Source: Pelagicoccus sp. SDUM812005 (GTDB taxonomy: Bacteria; Verrucomicrobiota; Verrucomicrobiia; Opitutales; Opitutaceae). Taken from it: a DNA stretch of 64,000 bases. Within the stretch, counting starts at the first letter, position 1; the number at the start of each line of letters is the position of its first letter. The notes below the pieces were generated by a model. The model was given only the letters and a program-made list of their open reading frames with translations. It did not search any database and had not been told where the DNA came from. The position numbers were made by a program, and so were the translations under genes. Below are positions 26,757 to 37,299 of this stretch, one piece after another. Location: NCBI RefSeq assembly GCF_031127875.1, contig NZ_JARXIA010000003.1, positions 186,001-250,000 of the forward strand, given 5' to 3'.

Positions 26757-26774
26757 GCTCGTTTCGTTCACTAA

Positions 26775-28451
<1,677 letters not shown>

Positions 28452-28490
28452 TCCATTCCCTGATACACGCCAATAAACCTATTACTTCTC

Positions 28491-28524
28491 AAGCGGTCCC
28501 GTAAATCGGGGCCGCTTTTTTTGT
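28491..28524 (+). terminator. Terminator after groEL
   Basis: AAGCGGTCCCG and CGGGGCCGCTT form an 11-bp stem (one G-T) around TAAAT, followed by seven T. Confidence 0.9.
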
Positions 28525-28819
28525 GGTTCGTCACCAAAAGCAGTGGGATCGCCGGTTATTAGGAGGACCGTCGCCGTGGGAGACGAAGCGTAAGGAGCGA
28601 AGGCTGCTTGCGACGTGCCGCAGATCCTTGCTCTAGTATCCTGCATGGCGGCCTAGCGCGAGCGGTCTACGCTCTCCGAGCTACGCCTCCCATGGCGCCA
28701 GCCCTACACTCGAGAGCGTCTCCCCGCAAAAGGGTGATGAACGTTTTTTTGTGGTTCACCGAATCGGGTGGCATGACGGTGCGGGGGACGAATGGCAGCT
28801 TGGGGGCCGCCCTCGCTCT
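28525..28819. other. Gene-free stretch after groEL
   Basis: I see no credible gene here. The only longer frame (from 28608, plus) runs into the antisense of the next gene. The text contains GAGCTACGCC and CAGCCCTACA fragments that resemble the CAGCCCTACGG word of the repeats at 57.9 kb, so it may be eroded repeat DNA. Confidence 0.5.
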
Positions 28820-29602
28820 TTATGAGTTCCTGCGGAACAAGGCTGCGAAGAGGCTAAGGGAGAGCAGGGCAGCGATTGTTTCGAATAGGAAGCCCGAGTG
28901 GTCTGGGACGGGATTGGGGCTTGCTCCGTAGCTGGGACTGGGTCCTTGGTTGTAGGAGCGCGCGAGGGGATGCGGCGGCGCGTAAGCGAGCGCTTCGTCT
29001 TCCTTGCTGACCCGATAGACCTTCAGGTTTTTGACGAGAAACTCGCCTGATTGTCCGGTGAGGACGGAACTGTTGGAAGGAGGGGCGAAAGTGTGGTCTT
29101 GGGCGCTTCCGGTTTTTAGGTCCGGGTGGATGACGAGGTCGCCGTTTCCGAACGAAAGCCCGTATTCGGAGGGCGAGGCCTTGAAGCTACCGACCCGCTT
29201 GGTCGTGCGTTCCCATCGCTTTTCCTTTTTCAGGTCGAAGACGAAGCGGCCGGCGTTCGACTCGTAGCGACCCATCCACGTTTTCCACTTGTAGGGATTG
29301 TATCCGCCAATGTATCGAGGCTCCGTTTCGAAAGCGGTCTGCACTTCGGCGATGGTCACAGTTGGTCCGGCCTTGTCGATCGCCTTGTGGAGCTGTTCGG
29401 ATGTGACTTCGTCCGAGTCTTCGTCCTCTGCGTCGTATTCGAAAATCAATTGCAAGTTGGCCCGGTAGAAGGGCAGCCATTGCTTCACGATGGCAAGGTG
29501 TTCTGCTTCGCGTTCGTTGGCTGCGAAATTAGCGGTGCTCGTTGCCAGTGTCGCTATCAACACAACGAGCACGCGCTTTGTGTTGTTTGGGACAAAGTGC
29601 AT
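28820..29602 (-). CDS. Exported protein with VPDSG-like C-terminal sorting signal
   Basis: 260 residues from the ATG at 29602. The open frame extends 27 codons further up, but the inner Met starts a clear signal peptide (KRVLVVLIATLATSTANFA). The central part has no family I know: YIGGYNPYKW, RFVFDLKKEKRWERTTKRVG and EYGLSFGNGDLVIHPD suggest a beta-rich domain. The C-terminus is VPDHSG, then a hydrophobic stretch (FLFETIAALLSLSLFAALF) and RRNS. This order (motif, membrane helix, basic end) is the plan of VPDSG/PEP-CTERM signals that exosortases process, so surface attachment is likely. The His inserted in VPD-SG is unusual. Confidence 0.7.
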   Translation of the reverse strand: MHFVPNNTKRVLVVLIATLATSTANFAANEREAEHLAIVKQWLPFYRANLQLIFEYDAEDEDSDEVTSEQLHKAIDKAGPTVTIAEVQTAFETEPRYIGGYNPYKWKTWMGRYESNAGRFVFDLKKEKRWERTTKRVGSFKASPSEYGLSFGNGDLVIHPDLKTGSAQDHTFAPPSNSSVLTGQSGEFLVKNLKVYRVSKEDEALAYAPPHPLARSYNQGPSPSYGASPNPVPDHSGFLFETIAALLSLSLFAALFRRNS

Positions 29603-29844
29603 TCTGATGTTTCGTAAGTTATTGTACGGCTGTAAGTCCCTAATTACTAGTGGAATGAAGGATTTTGAATACTGTTTTACCATCGTCCCCTAGCTAGGCC
29701 TGTAATTAAGAGTAGGTACTAGCGCTCTGTGTTGCCTTCGCTCAGGTTAAGAGCTAGGCTTTCCCGTCAGGGGAACGCCGCTGCGGTGGATTCGACTGGG
29801 TTGCTTGCTTAGCTCTTTCCCTGAGTGGGGAGCCAGTTCTTTGC

Positions 29845-30876
29845 TCAGTCGGACTCTAGGAGATTTACGGAGTTCGCTAGCTTGTCTTGGAATCCGCAGA
29901 TACCGAGGGCGGATCCATTGAATACGAAGAGGGAGGGAGCAGCGCTTTGGCCGTCTTTGTTATGATCGGCTGCGGCTGCTGCAAAGTGCTTCACGGAGTA
30001 GGTCGGGTCCATGATCAGGCCCGTTTCTCGCGCGATGGTACGGCATTCGTCGAAAAGCGCCTTGCTGATGGATCCAAATTTTGGAGACAGATTTGGTTGG
30101 AGGAAGCGAATATTCACCCTGCTGTCATGGGTAATTGGGTACGCCTTTTCGAGGCAGGCCCGCATTTCCGCGAGTTTTTCCAAGAATCCAGATTCCGTTT
30201 CGGCGATAAGGGTGACGACGACTTCTCGATTGCGGGAATCGCTTCCGAGCAGACGTTCCAAGCCGAGGATTAGCCCGATAGCGCTCAAGCCGGTGCCGCA
30301 ATCGATGTAGATGCGTGGGAAGGTTTGTTGGCAGTCTCGCTCGTTGCGGAGGATATCCTCAGGCAAGGTCAAGGTCCCGAGCAAGGCGGGGAAGCCGTAG
30401 CAGCCTTCGAGCAGGAGGTGGGCGCGAGAGCCTTGTTTTTCCAGATTCTGAAGGCGTTGGCGGGCCAAGCCTTCCACATTGTCCCAGGAACGACGCGATA
30501 TGGTTTCGGTTTCGTGGGGGGCGAGCAGCAGGGCAAGCAGCAGGGCATTGCCACGGAGTTGCGGGTCGGCTGCTTCGCGCAGAAACGCGAGGGGGGATAT
30601 TCCGTTCTCCCGCAGCAACTGAGCGAGGCCGACGAGGTTGTTGGAGTTCGGGCCTCCGATCATGCCCACGGTATCGATTTGCTGGCGTTTCAGGTAGGGG
30701 ATCAAGCTCGCGTATTTCCGGAGCTTGCCACCGCTAATTCCGGAGCTGAGTTCGTCTTCTCTCTTGATCCACAGGTTCGCGTACTGCGAGCGCGCGATGG
30801 GATGGACGCGAGTAGGTTTCGCGAGCTCCGGATCGATTTCCGCTCGGATTTCTGGAGGAAGCTCCTTCACGTTCAT
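29845..30876 (-). CDS. PLP-dependent ACC deaminase / D-cysteine desulfhydrase-like protein
   Basis: 343 residues of the fold-type II PLP family (tryptophan synthase beta-like). The Schiff-base Lys lies in SGISGGKLRKY, GGPNSNNLVGLA is the phosphate/substrate loop, and YIDCGTGLSAIGL is the glycine loop for the PLP phosphate. The family includes ACC deaminase and D-cysteine desulfhydrase. The substrate cannot be told. The ATG overlaps the stop of the GSCFA gene (ATGA), so the two are coupled. Confidence 0.82.
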   Translation of the reverse strand: MNVKELPPEIRAEIDPELAKPTRVHPIARSQYANLWIKREDELSSGISGGKLRKYASLIPYLKRQQIDTVGMIGGPNSNNLVGLAQLLRENGISPLAFLREAADPQLRGNALLLALLLAPHETETISRRSWDNVEGLARQRLQNLEKQGSRAHLLLEGCYGFPALLGTLTLPEDILRNERDCQQTFPRIYIDCGTGLSAIGLILGLERLLGSDSRNREVVVTLIAETESGFLEKLAEMRACLEKAYPITHDSRVNIRFLQPNLSPKFGSISKALFDECRTIARETGLIMDPTYSVKHFAAAAADHNKDGQSAAPSLFVFNGSALGICGFQDKLANSVNLLESD

Positions 30877-31847
30877 GGCAGCAAGTCGCAGCGTTTCTCG
30901 AGTTCGGCGGCCCTGGGGAGCTTCGTGGCGAGTAGCCTGATCTTCTTTCGCAAGCTTGCTTTGAAGGTAGTGTACTGCTGGGTATCCGGATGTTGGGGAC
31001 GGTGGTTCAGCATCGCAGTGATCGTTTCGATTTCCTCGATCTGAAAGCGACAGGCATCGCCGATATAGCTTTCTAGAAACTTTTCCCAGATATAGTCGGT
31101 CGCTTGCTTGCTTGGATGGGTTAGATCGTCGGCGAAGAAACGATAGTCGCGTAGCTCGTCGAGCAACAGTTCGTAAGCGGGAAAATAGCTGATGGCGGGG
31201 AAGTCGCGGCGCAGTTGGTCAACGGCGAGCAGTAGGCTAGCTTTGCTGAGGTTGTTTTCGTGCAGGCCGTCTCTAGTGTGGCGAACGGGACTAACGGTGA
31301 TGCAAATTTTGAGCTCGGGATTGAGCTTGGAGATGAGGCGGAGGGCTCTTCCAAGGGTAAGCGATATTTCGTCCGGAGCGAGGCGCCTTTTAGTGAAGGT
31401 TGAGGCGGGGAGTTTGTGGTTGTGGCCGATGTATCCGGCGTATCCATCCTTTTGATATACCCAAGCAGAGCCTAGGGTTAGGATGAGGAGGTCGCAGGCT
31501 AGGAGTTTGCTGCGAAGCGTGGAGAGATTGGAATTGGCTCGCTTTAGGCTCTCCTCTTTTTGGGTGGAGGCTAGGGAACTGTGCACGAGGAAATGTCGCC
31601 AGAGCTCCTGGTGTTCGAAGAATTCCTCGGGCTGGAAGGCCTGGTCTTCGATGGCTCGAATCAAGGTCTCCGCGAGAGCTAGCGGGTTGAAGAGGTTGCC
31701 GAGGGGATTGGTGAGGCAATCGAAGAGTGACTGGTCGAGCCGGTCTCCAATTTCGGCCGCGAAGCAGGATCCGAGGGATACGAAGGTATCAGCGTGAGAG
31801 TAGCTTCTGCTCGACGGCGTAAGGTTGACTGGGGTCCTGAATTTCAC
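30873..31847 (-). CDS. GSCFA-domain protein
   Basis: 324 residues. The signature SLGSCFAAEIGDRL near the N-terminus defines the GSCFA family, an SGNH/GDSL-like fold. TLGSAWVY, ITVSPVRHTRDG and FFADDLTHPS (Asp/His pair) are the later blocks. The enzymatic role is unproved; the fold suggests an esterase or acyltransferase. It uses a GTG start at 31847 and is the first gene of a two-gene unit with the PLP enzyme. Confidence 0.85.
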   Translation of the reverse strand: MKFRTPVNLTPSSRSYSHADTFVSLGSCFAAEIGDRLDQSLFDCLTNPLGNLFNPLALAETLIRAIEDQAFQPEEFFEHQELWRHFLVHSSLASTQKEESLKRANSNLSTLRSKLLACDLLILTLGSAWVYQKDGYAGYIGHNHKLPASTFTKRRLAPDEISLTLGRALRLISKLNPELKICITVSPVRHTRDGLHENNLSKASLLLAVDQLRRDFPAISYFPAYELLLDELRDYRFFADDLTHPSKQATDYIWEKFLESYIGDACRFQIEEIETITAMLNHRPQHPDTQQYTTFKASLRKKIRLLATKLPRAAELEKRCDLLP

Positions 31848-31954
31848 GGCGAAAGGCGCCGCTGATGGAAATCGGTTCTCAGCGGAGCAGCATCCGTCTT
31901 AAGCGGGCCGGGCGCTTCGTCAACAAAGAGGACCGCGAGCGGCTGCCTTTGTGG

Positions 31955-32434
31955 CTATTGCTCCAAGATGTAGGAGAGTCGATTTCCGTCGGTCTTGATC
32001 ATGATCCCGGTCGACAAGTTTCCGTCGTCCATGAGGCCATCGATTGCTTGGAGAACAGAGTCTCCTAAAGTCGTGGCGTCGATCGAAACGCCTGCGGTGA
32101 ATCCGAATGCAGCGAAATCATAGTCCCAGTAGCCGCCGACGGGAGTCTCTTTGGGCCAGACGCTATCGGACAGGTAGGGTTCCATTCCGCTGGGTACGGT
32201 GGTTGGAAGCCCGTCTTCGGGCCAAGTTCCGTTCTGTAGGGCGTAGTGGTTGAACTGTTCGGCGAACTTGCGGAAGTCGTTGGCAGTCCTGGTGGCGATG
32301 GAGCTTTGGCGCGACTGCGTATAGGCGGGTATCGCGATGGCAGCCATCAGTCCGATAATGGTCACGACGACGATGAGCTCGATAATGGTGAGCCCTTTTT
32401 TGCGGGAGGATTTGGAGAAGCTGCGGATGGACAT
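31955..32434 (-). CDS. Type IV pilin/pseudopilin-like protein
   Basis: 159 residues. The prepilin peptidase site is KKGLTIIELIVVVTIIGLMAAIAIPAY: basic leader, Gly, then the hydrophobic helix with Glu at +5. The rest is a soluble domain with YWDYDFAAFGF. It is a substrate for PilD-type peptidase and would sit in a type II secretion or type IV pilus-like machine. No such machine is encoded in the window, so it is an orphan. Confidence 0.85.
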   Translation of the reverse strand: MSIRSFSKSSRKKGLTIIELIVVVTIIGLMAAIAIPAYTQSRQSSIATRTANDFRKFAEQFNHYALQNGTWPEDGLPTTVPSGMEPYLSDSVWPKETPVGGYWDYDFAAFGFTAGVSIDATTLGDSVLQAIDGLMDDGNLSTGIMIKTDGNRLSYILEQ

Positions 32435-32631
32435 GCGTTGGATTCTTGGAGTTGCCTTCTGAGGGGAGGCATCTTTCAGAATCCCACATCAGTGTTGTGC
32501 CCCTTAAATCGGCAGGACTGGCGCAGGCTCGAAGCTTTTGCGGATCGACACTAGGAGAATATGTGGAGATTGCTTCGGGGGCTAGGTGGGCTCGGCGCCA
32601 CGAGTAAGGGCGGGCCTTCCTGGGCCTTTCG

Positions 32632-34134
32632 CTAGAGGGCCGCGTCCAAGTCCGAGGCGAGGCTCTTGAGTACGGGGCGTACGAACAGGCAGTCGGAGAA
32701 GGGAAGGAAGAGTTCGATGGACGTTTCGGTCTCGGTGTGGCGGATCCCGTCGTTTTCGGCAGAGATCGCGTTCCAGTTCGCCATGTCGGAGCTGCATTCG
32801 AATGCAATGCTGTAGCCGAGAGCTGCGGCTGGGATGGTTTCGCCGAGCTGCGTCTTGTCGTGTACGTAGAGCACGCCTTCGACGCCGTTTTCGCTGGTGA
32901 GGCGCTTGGAAGCCCAGCGGAAATCGAGAACGGGCTGGAGGATGATTTCGCGGCTGAAGGTGGTGGAAGTCTCGAGGCTTGCGGAGATGAGGGCGCCGTT
33001 GTTGATCGCTTTGGGAGTGATCTTGCAGGCGGCGGGGTCGATCCCCTCGGGAAGGAGGCCTCGGAGGCGGTTTTCGATGTGCGGAAGCAAGTCGACCGCG
33101 CCGGTGCTGCGAGTCCAGACGAAGGGCGAGAAACCGTTTTGGCCGGAGTTGTCGGCGGTACCGGCGACTACGTCGAGGTCGTTCAAGGCATGGGCTTTGG
33201 TGGCTCGGGCGGATCCGTTGGCGCTGGCGATCGCGTAACCTTCCTTGCGCTCGAGGTCGTAGAAGTAGGCGATCTGGTCGCGCTCGCCGACGAGGGCTCC
33301 TGCGTCGTTGATGTCGCGGGCGGTGTAGTGGTCGCCGCTGAAGAATTCGGCGTCGACCTCCGCGAGGTCTTGGGAACCGGTGGCGGGGTCGAAGAAGAAG
33401 GCGCGCTCGTGGTAGCTTTCGGTGCTAGCTGCGAATTTGCGGTAGGTGCCGACGACGGTGCCTTGAGCGTTGAGGCCTTGAGGAGTGGTGACGCTGTAGC
33501 CGTCGATCGCGTCAAGCGGTTCGATATCGCTGCGGCCTGATTCGAAGGACCAGGTGAACGCCTGATTGCCGGCAGCTAGGTTGCCTTCGAAGCGGAGGGT
33601 GGTGCCGAGAGCGAGTCCGTTTTCGTTGATTTCGTAGAGCAGGGTGGTGCCGCCGCCCGATTCGCTGCGGTTGCCCAACTCGTCGAGGTCCACGATACCG
33701 TTGCTGGGATCCCAATAGAAAGGGAAGGTATCGAAGTGGGTGTTTTCCGGGTTGTAGGTGGGAAACTCTTCCGTGGAAGCGCTCTCTGCGTTGCGTTGAA
33801 GGTAGGTCTTGCTGCCGACGACTTGCTGGAAGCGATTGATGGAGGAGGCGTTTAGGCTGGAAAAGGTGCCAGGGTAGTCGCTGAGTCCGCTGGCGATGTG
33901 AGTGATGGCCCCGTCCTTCCAAACTGCGAAGGTGCTGACGCGGTTCAGGAGGGTTTCGCCATTTTCATTGATCTCGTTGCTTTTTGCACTCACCCGGTTG
34001 ACGGGATTGCCGAGCACCTCTGGGACGACCAGTTCGTAGCGGACTTGGGCGGTCGCGAGGGTGATAAGGCTGAGCGAGCCCGCGATAGCGAGGGCGGCGA
34101 GTGATGAGGCAGTTGATCGTGTCGAATGGCGCAT
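32632..34134 (-). CDS. Exported HAF-repeat-like protein
   Basis: 500 residues with a signal peptide (SLAALAIAGSLSLITLATAQ). The body repeats INENGETLLNRVSTFAVWKDG, INENGLALGTTLRF, LNAQGTVVGTY, INDAGALVGERD and LNDLDVVAGTADN, spaced about 40-60 residues. These are the N-x-x-G-x-x-x-G turns of HAF/DUF3466-type propeller-like repeats. A C-terminal domain (about 400-480) has the LGYSIAFECSSDMANW strand seen in many verrucomicrobial surface proteins. There is no membrane anchor or sorting tail. The role is unknown; it is probably secreted. Confidence 0.7.
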   Translation of the reverse strand: MRHSTRSTASSLAALAIAGSLSLITLATAQVRYELVVPEVLGNPVNRVSAKSNEINENGETLLNRVSTFAVWKDGAITHIASGLSDYPGTFSSLNASSINRFQQVVGSKTYLQRNAESASTEEFPTYNPENTHFDTFPFYWDPSNGIVDLDELGNRSESGGGTTLLYEINENGLALGTTLRFEGNLAAGNQAFTWSFESGRSDIEPLDAIDGYSVTTPQGLNAQGTVVGTYRKFAASTESYHERAFFFDPATGSQDLAEVDAEFFSGDHYTARDINDAGALVGERDQIAYFYDLERKEGYAIASANGSARATKAHALNDLDVVAGTADNSGQNGFSPFVWTRSTGAVDLLPHIENRLRGLLPEGIDPAACKITPKAINNGALISASLETSTTFSREIILQPVLDFRWASKRLTSENGVEGVLYVHDKTQLGETIPAAALGYSIAFECSSDMANWNAISAENDGIRHTETETSIELFLPFSDCLFVRPVLKSLASDLDAAL

Positions 34135-34380
34135 ATGTTTTTCTCCTTAGCAATGTGGGATAAGCAGTCCCGTGCCTTGGTTTTGCAGGCCTTGCGCCAC
34201 AATCTGGAGCCTGCGTTTTGTGGCTTGTAAGTTGCTGTATGTCAGGGTGTAAGGAGCGTTTGAGTATTGCCGTTCATCTTCGCTGAGTAATTTCCGGATG
34301 TCAGAAAACCCGACGCTTTTCTGGATCCTTTGCCAGAATTGCATTGGAAGGGGGATGGCTTGGCGGTTTGTTGGTTCGCG

Positions 34381-35001
34381 ATGAAAGCGGTCAATTTTTC
34401 AGGGGTGGAGCGATTTCCTTCGAAGTTGCTGTGCGTGGGACGAAACTACGTTGAGCACATCGAGGAGCTCGGCAATGCGATTCCCGAGCAGATGGTTCTC
34501 TTTTTCAAGCCGAATGCGTCGATCGGTTCGGTTCTGAGGGCGGAGGATGGCGAAGCTTTGCACTACGAGGGCGAAATCTGCTTTGGGGTGGAGGAAGGCC
34601 AATTTCGTTACGTTGGCTTCGGCTTGGATTTGACCAAGCGGGAACTCCAGGGGCGCTTGAGGGCGGAGGGTTTGCCTTGGGAGCGCAGCAAGGCTTTTCG
34701 TGGAGCTGGGCTTTTCAGCGCCTTCGTTCCTTTCGAGGGAGCGATGGAGGACCTGTCGTTGCAGCTTTGGATCGATGGGGTTTTGGCCCAGGAAGGTGGC
34801 GTGAAGCAGATGATCAACAAGCCGCAGGAGATTCTGGATGAGCTCCTTGCCGTTACCGATCTCGAGGATTTCGATATCGTGATGACGGGCACGCCGGCTG
34901 GCGTAGGACGGGTGTCGGCGGGAAGTCGCTTCGAGGGGGTGGTTCTTTGCTCCGGCAAAGAGTTGGTCCGTTGTTCTTGGGAGGCCCAAGGGGCGGACTA
35001 G
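34381..35001 (+). CDS. Fumarylacetoacetate hydrolase family protein
   Basis: 206 residues from the ATG at 34381. The upstream 17 codons (PELHWKGDGLAVCWF) are unlike the family. Metal and substrate residues are in LLCVGRNYVEHIEELG, FFKPNASIG, LHYEGEICFGV and GFGLDLTKRELQ. The short length resembles YcgM/FAHD1-type acylpyruvate hydrolases or decarboxylases rather than the 400-residue true FAH. The gene ends 4 bp inside the convergent SGNH gene. Confidence 0.85.
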   Translation: MKAVNFSGVERFPSKLLCVGRNYVEHIEELGNAIPEQMVLFFKPNASIGSVLRAEDGEALHYEGEICFGVEEGQFRYVGFGLDLTKRELQGRLRAEGLPWERSKAFRGAGLFSAFVPFEGAMEDLSLQLWIDGVLAQEGGVKQMINKPQEILDELLAVTDLEDFDIVMTGTPAGVGRVSAGSRFEGVVLCSGKELVRCSWEAQGAD

Positions 35002-35774
35002 CGGGCGGCGCTGGCGAGAATCGCTTTTGTGACGATGGGTTCGAGCCCTTGATTGAGGGCTTGGTAGCCGGCCTTCTTGAGGTGCAAGGTGTCGATCGAG
35101 TATTCGGCTTTGATATACTTGCCGTCGCGCAGGATCGGGTCGCAGTTCGCGATCTCGACGCGTGGATAGGAGAATGCGAGCAAGCGTTGGTTTACGATGT
35201 CGATCGCTTCGTTGACTTCGTCCGACCAAAGAGGGGCCCGCAGGAGTTCGATGGGGGCAGGTGGGAAAATTGTTGTAATAATAACTTGGATACCGTTTTC
35301 GCTTAGTCGTTTTGCGATAGCGGTTATGTTGTCGTAGGTTTGCTCGATGGTCCTTTCCCGTGTTCCCGGAAGTACGGCCATGGTTTTCAAGTCGTTGTCG
35401 CCCATTTGGAGGATGACGACGTCGGGGTCGAGGGAGAGCACGTCGTCTTCGAGGCGACGAATGATTTGCGGCGTGGTTTCGCCGCCGATGCCGCGATTGA
35501 CGATTTCGATGTCGCCCCAATTGCTCGCCGGATAAGCTCGCCACATGCCGCAGCGCGATTCGCCGAACATGACGATGCGCGGCTTGCTTTTCTCTTGGGC
35601 GCGGAGGTGGGCGTTTTCTTCTGCGTAGCGATCGCTGATCGGTTCGATGCGGACCTGGGCTTCGCGAGCGTAGAAGAGGATGGCCTTTTGGAAGAGGAAG
35701 TAGTTACCGGCTAGGGAAGCGAGGAGCGCTAGGGCGAGGAGGGCGTAGGCAATTAGGTGTCGCGATGGTCTCAT
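34998..35774 (-). CDS. SGNH/GDSL hydrolase, membrane-anchored
   Basis: 258 residues from the ATG at 35774 (a TTG 18 bp upstream is less likely). The N-terminal helix (YALLALALLASLAGNYFLF) is an anchor or signal, so the enzyme faces the periplasm. Block I is VMFGESRCGMW, where the serine follows GE as in one branch of the family. Block II is GIGGETT, block III is MGDND and block V is SIDTLHLKKAGY with Asp/His. It is an esterase or deacetylase by family. The substrate is unknown. Confidence 0.85.
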   Translation of the reverse strand: MRPSRHLIAYALLALALLASLAGNYFLFQKAILFYAREAQVRIEPISDRYAEENAHLRAQEKSKPRIVMFGESRCGMWRAYPASNWGDIEIVNRGIGGETTPQIIRRLEDDVLSLDPDVVILQMGDNDLKTMAVLPGTRERTIEQTYDNITAIAKRLSENGIQVIITTIFPPAPIELLRAPLWSDEVNEAIDIVNQRLLAFSYPRVEIANCDPILRDGKYIKAEYSIDTLHLKKAGYQALNQGLEPIVTKAILASAAR

Positions 35775-35862
35775 GGCGGAGTCGTCTCTCAATCAGGCAG
35801 ACGTCCGCGAACGCTAGGCAACGAGCAAAGGGTGTCGAGAATCAAGCCATGGAACCGTATTT

Positions 35863-37158
35863 TTACGGGAGCGGGAGAAGCAGGCGTTCGTATACGTAAT
35901 CTGCCACGAGTTCTCCGAGATCGCGCCCGCGCAGGTTGGAGTATTGAAAGTGGATTCCGCCGTAGAGGCGACTGTCGCAAATTTCGTCGGTGCACTCCGC
36001 GATGCTCGAATAGCTCCGCACTACGCCCGGCAAGCTGCTGCTGGTGGTGGAGAAGGAATAGGGGCCGTCCTTTTCGAAGAACAGTTCCATGATGCGTCCG
36101 CCCGCTCCGCTGAAGGCTCCATGCCCGGAAGTGTATTCAGGATGTGGAGGCGACTCGAGCAGGGAGTTCCAATCCGGATCGGGCTGAGTGGCCGGGTTTC
36201 CGTCTTGGTCGGCTTGGCGGATGGCTTGGATAGGCCGCCAGGATTCGTAGTGGTACTTCGTATCCCAACAAGCGATACCGGCATCGGCCATGGAAAGGTT
36301 GATGAGGGCGAGCAAGCGGAGGGAGTCCAGCAGGTCCATTTCCTTTTCGCTGGCGGTTCGGCTGGCGATCTCGAACCAATGGCCTGCAGGGGTGGAAGTG
36401 TAGGAGAAGCAGGACCAGTACTTTGCGATCTCGGTTTGGTCTTCAGTTCGGACTTTGGAATCGATGGCTCCGAATTCTCGAACCTCTTGTAGGGCGGCGG
36501 CGTATTCGGGCGAGTCGAGGGGATAGGGTGGGGGCAGGCGAAACTGGTCGGAACTTTCGAGGGCGAAGGGGCGAGTGCGCTGCCAGTAGGAAAGTTCCGG
36601 AGGGCGATAGCTGGGCGGGGTGCGTTTCCATTTTCCGATTTCGTCCCTCGGGTAGTAGGTTTGGGAGGAGGTCGATCCGTCGTCGGAACGGTGGGCGAGC
36701 ATTTCCTTGGCCGCGGATTCCCCGAATTCGATGGAAACGCTCCATGATTCTTCGGGTACGAGAGCTTGCAGCTCTGCAAGCTGGGCGTTGTAGAGTTTGG
36801 AGAAGTGCCCTTTCTGGCTGGGGAAGAGCGTCTTGGAGGCGAGGTTGAGGGCGGAAAGGCTGGCTAGTTCAGGGAATATGTTCGCTGTCTTTGGGGCAGG
36901 CAAACGGAGGTAGGATCGGTACCGGGGCGCTGGGGCGTTGGCAGCTTCAAAGGCTGAGGTGTATATGATCGCGAGATTGCGAGATGCTAGGCAAGGAGCA
37001 GCGGTTGAGGTTTGTATCGCTTCTCCTATGACAGGAGTCCAATCTAACATGCGATCCGCTGGGGAGCTGGCCTGGAGGGACCAGGCCCAAAGGTTGGAAA
37101 ACGCAAAAAGGAGGAGGGCTTTCGCTGGCTTTTCCAATCTATGCTCAAGTGCTTTCAT
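35863..37158 (-). CDS. Vanadium-haloperoxidase/PAP2-like phosphatase
   Basis: 431 residues with an N-terminal signal-like segment (AKALLLFAFSNLWAWSLQA). YESWRPIQAIRQAD, HPEYTSGHGAFSGAGG and the late GGIHFQYSNLRGRDLG provide the Arg, Ser-Gly-His and Arg/His residues of the vanadate or phosphate site. This arrangement is that of vanadium-dependent haloperoxidases and bacterial acid phosphatase homologues. It is all-helical and probably periplasmic. Whether it oxidises halide is not decided by sequence. It stands alone. Confidence 0.85.
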   Translation of the reverse strand: MKALEHRLEKPAKALLLFAFSNLWAWSLQASSPADRMLDWTPVIGEAIQTSTAAPCLASRNLAIIYTSAFEAANAPAPRYRSYLRLPAPKTANIFPELASLSALNLASKTLFPSQKGHFSKLYNAQLAELQALVPEESWSVSIEFGESAAKEMLAHRSDDGSTSSQTYYPRDEIGKWKRTPPSYRPPELSYWQRTRPFALESSDQFRLPPPYPLDSPEYAAALQEVREFGAIDSKVRTEDQTEIAKYWSCFSYTSTPAGHWFEIASRTASEKEMDLLDSLRLLALINLSMADAGIACWDTKYHYESWRPIQAIRQADQDGNPATQPDPDWNSLLESPPHPEYTSGHGAFSGAGGRIMELFFEKDGPYSFSTTSSSLPGVVRSYSSIAECTDEICDSRLYGGIHFQYSNLRGRDLGELVADYVYERLLLPLP

Positions 37159-37299
37159 GATTTAAGGCGATACGGAATTATGTTTCACGTGGGGCTGTTT
37201 GCGAGGGTTTTTGTGTCATAAGGTGGCATTCGTTTTCGCTGTTGCGAACGATCGGAAAATGCAGCAGGTTGAGGTCCTAGAGCCTTTGTTTCTCCTGGC

